Shown here piece by piece: positions 56,267 through 64,000 of a stretch of DNA of 64,000 nucleotides; the first letter of the stretch is position 1, and each line of letters starts with the position of its first letter. The notes beneath the pieces were generated by a model that saw only the letters and a program-made list of their open reading frames with translations, was not told the DNA's origin and searched no databases. The DNA comes from Ostrinia nubilalis. Taxonomy: Eukaryota > Arthropoda > Insecta > Lepidoptera > Crambidae. The position numbers were made by a program, and so were the translations under genes. The stretch spans positions 11,614,501-11,678,500 of the forward strand of contig NC_087098.1 in assembly GCF_963855985.1 (NCBI RefSeq), given 5' to 3'.

Positions 56267-56420
56267 TGGGGAAAATATTCCATTATTCTGTGGTAACGCT
56301 AACAAAATTAACGCGTGAATTTTTTATAAGTAGACAAATGTAATTCAATATAAAAAAGTAGGGTAAAATATTCCGTTGACCTGTGGCAACACTTACAAAA
56401 TACAACCGTGATTTTTTTTG
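56267..56420. repeat. Two-copy direct repeat, period about 94 bp
   Basis: GGGGAAAATATTCC..CTGTGGTAAC (from 56267) recurs as GGGTAAAATATTCC..CTGTGGCAAC (from 56361), both followed by ACAAAAT and a GTGAATTTTTT/GTGATTTTTTT run. Not coding. Confidence 0.75.
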
Positions 56421-56464
56421 AAAATTATTATTTAATTAAAATGAATTGGAAATGTGCTACTTAC

Positions 56465-56541
56465 GGATAAAACATGATCCCATGCACTTTCTTCGTAATT
56501 CCAGTAGCATTCTTACATGTTGGAACGGCACAAGACGGCAT
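56465..56541 (-). CDS. THAP-domain protein, first coding exon (partial)
   Basis: Minus-strand ATG at 56541 opens a 25-codon frame, MPSCAVPTCKN.. to ..GIMFY plus CC, ending at a consensus donor GTAAGT (56464 downward). Cys4 and Cys9 with Asn11 match the start of the C2CH zinc finger of THAP proteins (first two ligands four residues apart, at positions 4 and 9), and the aromatic F-Y-P end fits the F-P motif that follows in that domain. THAP fingers bind DNA; host transcription factors and P-element-type transposases carry them. The remaining ligands must lie in another exon, which I did not find downstream to 52 kb. The base composition before the ATG (CGCGCGCCGGCC) looks like a CpG-rich promoter or 5' UTR. 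Confidence 0.55.
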
Positions 56542-56819
56542 AATTTAATTATAAAGTGTCAATCTGACGGATATGTAAACAATGCGCGCGCCGGCCATTG
56601 ACTGATTGCTCTAAAGTCAAAGTAGTGCGATTTGGAGTACTTTATATGAATACACATTTACGCCCGTTGACGGTTTCTGGTTTGTTCCGTATTCTGAGGG
56701 TTCTTGGTAAAATGACTGAGATGTATTTAAGCAGTATGTTTTTAGTTGGCTTATGTTTTAATGAGTATTGCCAACATGACATTCTTGCTGTGGTGTAGTT
56801 TGAATTAATTATGCAAGAC

Positions 56820-56942
56820 TTAGGCTGGGTTGCATCATCTTACTTTGACTGTAACAAACGTCAAAAATCTGTCAAACTCCATACAAAATCACCGGTTATC
56901 GTTATAGTAACGGTCAAAGTTTGATGATGCAACTTAGCCTTA
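56820..56942. mobile_element. MITE, TTAGGCTGGGTTGCA family, copy 2
   Basis: Starts TTAGGCTGGGTTGCATCATC and ends GATGATGCAACTTAGCCTTA. Same interior as copy 1 (TGACTGTAACAAACGTC, CACCGGTTATCGTTATAGT). Confidence 0.75.
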
Positions 56943-56944
56943 GG

Positions 56945-58235
56945 ATTCGATTCCCAGTAGGGGCAAAATTTTCTCCTCGGTATGGTTGGTGGTAAGGCTT
57001 GTTCTTAGTCCGCATGGCTTATGATACCAGCTGTAGGTACTTACCATAGAAGTTGACATTGACATTGCTGACTGACAGATTCATCGCCTTGTCAGGTATA
57101 GCTAGTAAAACCAAGAATTATCCCATAACTGATCTGAAATAATCTATAACTGACTTAGCATCTTGTACTCAAGATACCATATTTTTGCGTTTTTAATCCA
57201 TAATAATAACAATCTTTATTGTTGCACAACATTTTGACAAAGTTAAACAAAAAAATATAACCATGTTGTTATATGAAAATGTTGCATAATTTTTGCTCTA
57301 TTTAATCTCATGATTGTTTTCGCACACTGTCATAGATCGTAGATAGTGTGCTATGGCTCAAATGAGCTATTGTTGTGCCTTATTGTCAATAATTAGAGCC
57401 GCTTTCTCTCACAAACCAACGCGGACACTGCATTCAATATTTTTTGCCTGCTGACCGTCCTTGTTGAATGGAATGAATGAAAATAATAAAAAACGTTCAT
57501 TTTCATTTAACTGCGTTTAGTTGTATGGGTTGCGAATAAGTTTGTGGGTCCCGTAGGTTTTACTGCATGTTTCAGTTAGTTTTTGGGTTTTATTTTGTCA
57601 GATTCATTTGTGCCATCCTTAAAATTTTTGCTTCTTTTCAGATATAGCCGACTCGAATTCTTGGAGATTTGAAGGAGACTGAAAAGTTTTGTTATTATTT
57701 TGTTAACGGGACTAATCCCACCTCTCGTTCCCACCGTTGCAACTCTTGTGCAGGATCTAACGCTTGACCGCCAAAAAAAACCCAACCAATAGAAAGTCAA
57801 TTTTGTCCTGGGGGAAAGTTAAGGTGTCATTGGAGCCGCAACGTAATTAAACAGAACACGAAGGAACTGCTACGAGTATTATTTATTCCTTATGAATACG
57901 ATCTATCAATAGATAATTGTGACGTTTGGTACCTACTAAATATTTCTTCGGTCACTTGTTTTCCTACTGTAATTATTAGGTTAATTGGATTTTTATCGAT
58001 AGCTCGAATAATTATACGGAACCCCAGAAGTGTGCTGCAGATATAATCGTTGATGGGATCTCCGGTGGATGATTGCATTGTTTGTAAATGAGAGCATCGC
58101 AAATAAAGCACAACGTTCATTTGATAGTGCTTGGCTACGTCACAGCTAGTTAAGATCAGTTTGTCCAGAATACAAAAGTCCTAAAAAAATGTGTTACATT
58201 TGTTTAAACCACAACGATGAAGCTTTTGGTGTAGT
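56945..58235. other. Unassigned DNA
   Basis: Minus-strand frames at 57576-57800 and 57890-58120 show no domain. No terminal repeats recognised. Confidence 0.4.
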
Positions 58236-58520
58236 GTCGGCCGTTTGGTGTAGTGGTTCAGAACGGACTACTATGCCGAGAGGTCCCGGGTTCGATTCCC
58301 GGCCGGGCAGAAATTGAAATGATGAATTTTAATTTCTGTGACGGGTCTGGGTGTGACTATGTATAATATGTATGTATATATAAAAAATATATATATAAGT
58401 AGTATATCCGTTAAGCTAGCACCCATAACACAAGCATTAAGTTGCTTACTTTGGGGCTAGCTGGCGCTGTGTGAAATTGTCCAAAAGATTTATTAGATTT
58501 AGATTTGTCCAAAAGATTTT
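58236..58520 (+). mobile_element. tRNA-derived SINE, full length
   Basis: GTCGGCCGTTTGGTGTAGTG holds the A box (TGGTGTAGTGG); GGGTTCGATTCCCGG is a perfect B box. The body continues GACGGGTCTGGGTGTG, a TATATA-rich patch, TATCCGTTAAGCTAG and CTGGCGCTGTGTGAAATTG. The end is marked by a partly duplicated TTTGTCCAAAAGATTT. Confidence 0.85.
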
Positions 58521-58611
58521 ATAGTTCTACTCCTTGTTGGAAAGTTATGATCAGCATTTTCAACGTTGGAAAGTTACTAACCCAAGTGATTCTTAAATGA
58601 ATCTATTTTTA

Positions 58612-58765
58612 TTTAAAGTTCGTTCGATCGTTCGTTTTAGCCAAATGACGACTACTGCTAGACAGAGGTCTCTTCTTACAAGGATTTCCATAACGCCGGG
58701 TCCTGCGCTGTCCGCATCCAAGTTCTTCCCGTGACCTTCACCAGATCGGTCTACCTATTAGGGAG
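58612..58765 (-). mobile_element. RTE-clade 3' end, CGAA-tail subfamily
   Basis: TTCGTTCGATCGTTCGTTTT (tail complement) is followed by AGCCAAATGACGACTACTGC and by GCGCTGTCCGCATCCAAG, the complement of C-terminal codons. Decayed. Confidence 0.65.
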
Positions 58766-59084
58766 CCTGCCCACACATTTTAAAGTACTTTCGAACTAAA
58801 AAACATCTTAATGGTTAGAATTTAAAAAAAAAGCCGCTAAAGCACTATCTACGATTTCTTTGACTACGAAAAATCCTCAAGATTGCCTATTATTAAATCA
58901 ACCTGAGCTTTTTGATTTTATTGGGCTGTGGCTCGATTGTGTTGGCTTGGATCGGCGTTCGCTAAATAAATAAATACCTCGTGTAGCATACAAGCAGCTG
59001 CTAAGAGCGATTTGCAGCGTCTCCGTGTCGTTTGTATGTAGTCTTTTTAAGCTGTTTGGTGCTGGCTACTGCTACCTTTAGATA

Positions 59085-59270
59085 AAATTTTATTATTGTT
59101 GTAGTCTTGACTTAAGGTCCTATGTCCCCTAGATGGGGCAAATGGCGTCCACAACAGTCCTCCATCGCGTTCGGTCTTGAGTTTCGCGTTTGATCTCGCA
59201 CCAGGTTTTGCCGATTTTCTTACAGTGCGCCGCCAAGTTTGCTTGGGGCGACCACGTTTGCTGTAGTGCA
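59085..59270 (-). pseudogene. Second RTE-like family, C-terminal fragment
   Basis: Minus-strand frame reads RGRPKQTWRRTVRKSAK and later LLWTPFAPSRGHRT, the pattern (GRPK.TWRRT..., then ...W..L..A.C..RG) at the C terminus of RTE/BovB-type polyproteins, distinct from the WAGHI family elsewhere in the window. A TAATAATAAAAT stretch below may be the tail. Confidence 0.6.
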
Positions 59271-59284
59271 ACGATTTATTCATT

Positions 59285-60550
59285 TGTTTTAGTTACTGTT
59301 TTTGCATACTCAATCCGAAATGTTTAATAAAAAATTGCTCCCGGGGAAAGTTAAACTGTCATTGGACTCGCAACGAAATTAATCAGAAGAACATAGGAGG
59401 AGTTCGAAATTAATGTTGGAATTCGTCTCTCCAGTGCAAAGCGGCTGACAGGTAACAAAACAAAGGTTATGTAACTTATAAGGACAGGAATACATCACAG
59501 ACTGTAAACATCAATTATGGGGATCTATCTTATAAGAAGAAATCTGTGAATGTTAACTAGGTAGTCGTTGGTATTTTGGTTGTAAATGGGGCTTTACTCT
59601 GTACACATTTTCTCGTAACAATTCGAATCCAAATACGTTCAGAAACCTTTAATGTACCGGAATTTCGACCATTAGTGTATTATTAATGAATAATGAGCTC
59701 AATCCATTAAATGTAAGTGATGTAAATGGCCCTAATGCCCGCCATTCAGAGGCAGCAATGGCCCGTGACGAAACACTTCATCATATCTATCTACATTCGA
59801 TATCTAAGAAAGTTTTAAGTGATGTGGGTTTGTCATTGAATGTACGATGGTACTTGCATTATGCTAAACGGTTGATGAATGACTGAAAAGTGTCATTTAC
59901 CTGCCTTTTGTTTCTGGAAGTCTTCGGCTCAATTCAAGAGTCCGAACAAAATTGTTACTAAAGAAAATCCCTTGTCGAACTAATTTATTATTATTTGTAT
60001 TTTTGTTAAGTATGTAACAACTGTTGTGTGTCAGACTTCAGATTGGCGCGTGGCGTCAGATAGTCTTATAGCGCAAATAACTGAAGGCTTAACGCTCACT
60101 CTGAGCTGAAGTACGAGATCATACTTTCTTTTCAGACAGTCAAGTTATTTCAAAGCCTGCAATGTTTTAATGAAACTGAGAACAACCACACGAAGATATT
60201 TTTGTGCCCCACCAGGGAATTTTGATTGAAGAATATTCTTTAATCGTTTAAAAACAAAGGCTAGTACTTTAAAATAACAGGAAACTCCGCCCTCTTCACA
60301 ATAAAAACTGGTCTACCGATATATTTTGTTTACGAACGAGAGATGAAACGCAGAATTTTATTGACGTTTAGAAAGTAAACAGTGCGAAGAGCATTGTATT
60401 TGTTTTTGCAGCTCGAACGCTCTACGGCGCAGTGGTACGTTGTATATTTCACTTGTTTTACCAATATATTGCCGTTGTTTCGACAAATGGAAAACGCTTA
60501 CGAGCTTTGTTGGTACAGCCTACAGCAAGTGTCTGGACAAAATTGACAGT
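59285..60550. other. Unassigned DNA
   Basis: A 66-codon plus-strand frame (59686-59886) has no recognisable domain. Nothing else seen. Confidence 0.4.
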
Positions 60551-60551
60551 G

Positions 60552-60692
60552 TCAGGCTGATTTGCACTCACTAACTTTGACCTTAACTATAACTAACTAA
60601 CCTTAATAACGATAACAGGTGTTTTTTGTATGGAGTTTGACAGATTTTTGACGTTTGTCAAAGTTAAAGTAAGATGGTGCAATCCAGCCTAA
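60552..60692. mobile_element. MITE, TTAGGCTGGGTTGCA family, copy 3 (inverse)
   Basis: Starts TCAGGCTGATTTGCACTCAC and ends AGATGGTGCAATCCAGCCTA. The interior TTTTGTATGGAGTTTGACAG is the complement of that in copies 1 and 2. The left terminus is the most decayed. Confidence 0.7.
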
Positions 60693-60838
60693 TTGTATTT
60701 CAAAGCTTCAAAGCAAATCGTATTAATTAATACGATCAAACTTTATCGATCTACATACCTAGTTTCTTTGAATTCAATAAATATCGAAATAAAGATTGTT
60801 GTTAGTAACAATTTATAAAAAACATACCTAATAAATGT

Positions 60839-61458
60839 ATGTCGCTATCCCATTCCGCAAAAAACTTTAATATAAATTATACAGACAACGATGTCCAATA
60901 CAGGTTAACTTTTCCTTTCACCTTCCATCCACCACCCATTAGGCAAGCTATAACCAAGTTTACTTTTAAAAGTAAACTTAAAAAGCACATACTGGCATTC
61001 CAAAAAATCTCTAATGGCCAGGTATAGTCGACCCCTCTAATTTGACATTATTTATAATACTGACCTGCTAATCCTATTCCTGACATCTAATTTACATAAT
61101 TTAATATATCATTTTGACATTAAACTAATTTTCACTTTTTATTTATTTAATTTTTCTTTATCATTTATCATTTGTGTTTTAATGCCCTTGCGAATTGCTG
61201 CGGCGATTACCGCCGCTCTCCACTTTCGTCGGCCGCCGTCTGAAAATCAGCGTCACACATTAGCTTGTGACACATGCTGAGACGGAGACCTTTTGCTGCC
61301 GCAACTCTGCTCACATTTCATAACATTTCTCATTGTTATTTATTTTTATTTTTTTTTGAATGTGCATGTTAAATATTGTATTATGTTATTTTGTTGAACT
61401 ATGTATGTGACTTTGTGTGCAGCAAATAAATGCTTACTTACTTACTTACTTACTTACT
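60839..61458 (+). mobile_element. Non-LTR retrotransposon 3' end with (CTTA)n tail
   Basis: A short frame (60839-61027) ends FTFKSKLKKHILAFQ.., the basic C terminus typical of CR1/Jockey-group ORF2 proteins. A 400-base 3' UTR with a GC-rich block (61195-61300) and then CAAATAAATG followed by a (CTTA)n tail (61433-61458) complete it. Truncated from the 5' side. Confidence 0.75.
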
Positions 61459-61459
61459 T

Positions 61460-62554
61460 TTTATTTTTGGTACGTAATCCTGAAATAGAAGCTTAAATTG
61501 ACCCTCGTAAAATCAGGTAGAAAAAAGTTTAATAAATAAAGAAATAAACGCTAAAGATTTTCGCACCAGCATAAATTGAAACTGGCCAATATTGAAAGTG
61601 AATCATGGCACTATAATAGGAAAAGGACACAGTAGTATCACTACGAATTATAAAGCAGACGCGTTCTGTCGACGTAGCACGTTGTAATTCTGTCGATGGC
61701 ATGTGTAAGTAAGAAGGGCCTGCGAGGCATTTTCAGTCCAATATGGTTTTTAATCTGGTAGATAGAATAGAATAGAAAGGTTATTTCGCTATGTACCATT
61801 TCGCATACTATCATCGCTGCCATCCAATTTTATACACATTCAGCACTAGGTCATAAATTAAAAAAATCACAAAATTAACGATAACTTCTAAACTACGAAA
61901 AATCGTAGAACATACATGAGGGTGAGATCGATAGATCTGGTCCTTACCTATCACCTGCATTCGGCTTGACACCTTACAGGAAAGAGCCTGTATAAAATCG
62001 TCAGGATTTGTATCAATCTAAACACCATGTAGTATGATTTTTTGATGTGAGTCGAGTGACGCAGTGCGTCGATTTTTCGTTAAAGACGACGGCAAATTGA
62101 CCTGTTTAATGCTAGAAGTGTGAACCTACTGACATACCTTTCTTTTCAGCAGCTGAGCTCGGATTTGGAATTGGGTTAAAGAGGGATGATGAATTCAATC
62201 ATTCGTGACGTCATGATTGAGATCGGCACCTGTATTCTGTGAAATAAAAGCGGATAGTAACTGGATCAGTTAACGTCGTTTATAACTGACCTTATGTTAT
62301 TGAAAGGGTATAATATTAAATTGATACATTTTGTGAGGGTTAAATGGTTCATGAAGAAAATAAAATAAGAACATAGGTTATACATATTGTATTGTGTTTA
62401 TGCTACAATATGGTTCGGTATCATTAATATTCTATTAAACGTTCAGTTTTATTTTTGTTCAGGAGCCAATCAAGCAAGCACAAGCTTTTTAAGCTTTGCT
62501 GTTTAGAAAGCTTGAGAGGCGATTCAAGATTTCATGACAATAAATCCGAACTTT
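61460..62554. other. Unassigned DNA
   Basis: No gene or repeat edge recognised. Confidence 0.4.
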
Positions 62555-62622
62555 GTGGAAATCCTTGGGGGAGGCCTTTGTCCAGCAGTAGACGTCTTTC
62601 GGCTGAAACGAACGAACGAACG
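62555..62622 (+). mobile_element. RTE-clade 3' end, CGAA-tail subfamily
   Basis: GGAAATCCTTGGGGGAGGCC, TTTGTCCAGCAGTAGACGTC and TTCGGCTGAAACG are followed by an AACGAACGAACGAACG tail (to about 62622). About 15 last codons of the RTE frame. Confidence 0.75.
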
Positions 62623-62629
62623 AAATCCG

Positions 62630-64000
62630 AACATTTTCCGCAAGGTCAGCTTAGGAAGTCTCATAAAATAAAATTATTGCTTACATGGTTTAATGTACTG
62701 TGAAAAGAAAGTAAGTTGATAAAACCATTAAGTGATTCCGTAAAATTATGATTGTTTTGTAATCTCTCTAAAAAGAAAAACCAATGAAGAGTGAATTTCC
62801 CACCGGACAAGAAAATGCTTAACATTCAAAGAAAAAGTGAATTTTACAAAACTAGGAAACAATTAGAAAAAAGTTTTAGCTACTGGTTTTTGGGTCTTCA
62901 AACAAAGCTTTCAAAACCTGAAAAATAACACTCAGCAAGATTCATAGCGGTAGGTACCTATTGCATTAAGGTAAAAGGCACCATAAGATATCGGGCCTAT
63001 GAGTGATAGGGATCGATTTGTGTTGGGTAGGGACATACGACGGCATTATCCAGGTAAACTTCTTCTGGCGATTCGCACTGTAGACTTGAGTGCGAATGGC
63101 CTAAGAAATCTTTTGTAAAGGGTTGATTCTTGGACCGATACTTTATGAAATATGTATGAAATAATAAAAAAATCTTCGATACTTAAAAAGATAACTGTTT
63201 CGTTGCTTCTATCTCACTCCAAATTGACCAGTTACAAAAAGCTCTCTGGCGATTCACCACCGCCCCGGTCCGAATCACTTCTGGTCTGGTGCGAAACGCT
63301 AAAAGACTCTTATTTAGTTGTAATAGATGCAATTTTACAACTTAAATGTATAATTTGATGAGATGTTGATTCTTTTGTTCCATACACGAGGCGTCCGCGT
63401 CATCGTCATGGGCTGTGAACTCAATGGTCGAATAGTGGCGATAATAACGTAATAAGGCAATCAATCAGCGAATGTATAAACATTTATTTGTTTCTTGAAG
63501 ATTGTTAACGCGATTAAGATGTTTTAACAACGGTTTAGTTGAAATAAATACGATAGGTGAAAAATAGTGGGCAATTTAATTTTACCAATTTAATATTGCA
63601 CAAAATTTTACCAATTTTAACAAGGGATTGTTTTCATTGTTACCAAATCATACTAATGTAAGGATGATCATACGAATTCGCCAAAAAAGTACTTTTCTCA
63701 TTAAGTTTTTGTTTTGTTGGTAAATTAGCTCAATCTCATAACACAACGCACTGTCAGTTGCTTTATTAAATAACTTATGCAAATATTGCTATCAATTGTC
63801 AATAAAGTATGGCCAAATAATAATTAATCAGACCGAAATATAAATAATTTTCTGAGCGCAGTTGTAACATTAAGGTGTGTGCTCACCGGTAGATGTAACA
63901 TTCGTTTTAAAATCGATTCTGTTTTTCTAGGAAAGGACAAATTGTAGATTGTTTTGTCGTTTGGTCTCCATAAATATTTTATTAATCTTATTGTATGGTT
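62630..64000. other. Unassigned AT-rich DNA
   Basis: No tRNA, domain or terminal repeat recognised up to the window end. Confidence 0.4.

Overview
The window looks like nuclear DNA of a moth or butterfly (Lepidoptera). It is AT-rich and almost free of long host reading frames, and it is packed with mobile elements of types known from lepidopteran genomes: Lep1-type Helitron relics that start TC..CTAATATTATAAA and end CTAGT, RTE-clade and CR1/Jockey-group non-LTR retrotransposons, tRNA-derived SINEs, piggyBac-like and TA-flanked short inverted-repeat elements. One nuclear tRNA gene, tRNA-Ala(AGC), lies at 35595-35667. The only host protein-coding evidence is a short THAP-domain first exon at 56465-56541 (minus), plus two much weaker exon candidates.

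Layout. 0.2-1.1 kb: a piggyBac-like element. 1.7-39.2 kb: about 19 copies of an unclassified multi-hairpin repeat, called MHR here, in both orientations. Five copies form a tandem array at 9.3-14.9 kb (period 1.07-1.34 kb) and three a second array at 19.2-24.5 kb (period about 1.85-1.98 kb). 3.8-8.6 kb: a nearly full-length CR1/Jockey-group retrotransposon on the minus strand (ORF1 with a PHD-like finger, endonuclease, reverse transcriptase) with one frameshift inside the endonuclease. 28-32.5 kb: MHR copies, a perfect 26-bp palindrome, a SINE and a MITE. 32.5-35.0 kb and 47.2-49.6 kb: two inverted copies of one composite 2.4-kb Helitron-like element, each carrying the same nested MITE and the same 5'-truncated RTE reverse transcriptase. 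35.6-37.6 kb: tRNA-Ala, SINE pieces and two MITEs. 39-47 kb: mostly unrecognised DNA with two foldback elements. 49.7-55.0 kb: RTE fragments, the largest (52.7-55.0 kb) running from endonuclease to C terminus with internal deletions and broken frames. 55.4-56.6 kb: the THAP exon and a possible terminal exon, with a short degenerate motif repeated on both sides of the RTE insertion. 56.8-64 kb: scattered MITE, SINE and non-LTR 3' ends.

Main result: each MHR copy folds into a basal stem (arms A and B) enclosing at least two inner hairpins (H2, H1), followed at similar spacing by a C box (core GTCACCGCGATG) and often a D box (core CGCCATCCCTTGAC). The two halves of each stem match within a copy while differing between copies: outer arms read GGGAGTC/GACTCCC, GGGAATC/GATTCCC or GGGGGTC/GACCCCC, and H1 reads GGGACAG/CTGTCCC or GGGGCAG/CTGCCCC. 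That is what a conserved RNA or DNA fold would leave; co-evolving inverted repeats of a transposon family could leave it too. No MHR copy was seen from 39.2 to 64 kb.

All comparisons were made by eye. Coordinates of repeats are approximate to about 5-20 bases unless a terminal dinucleotide or motif is named.
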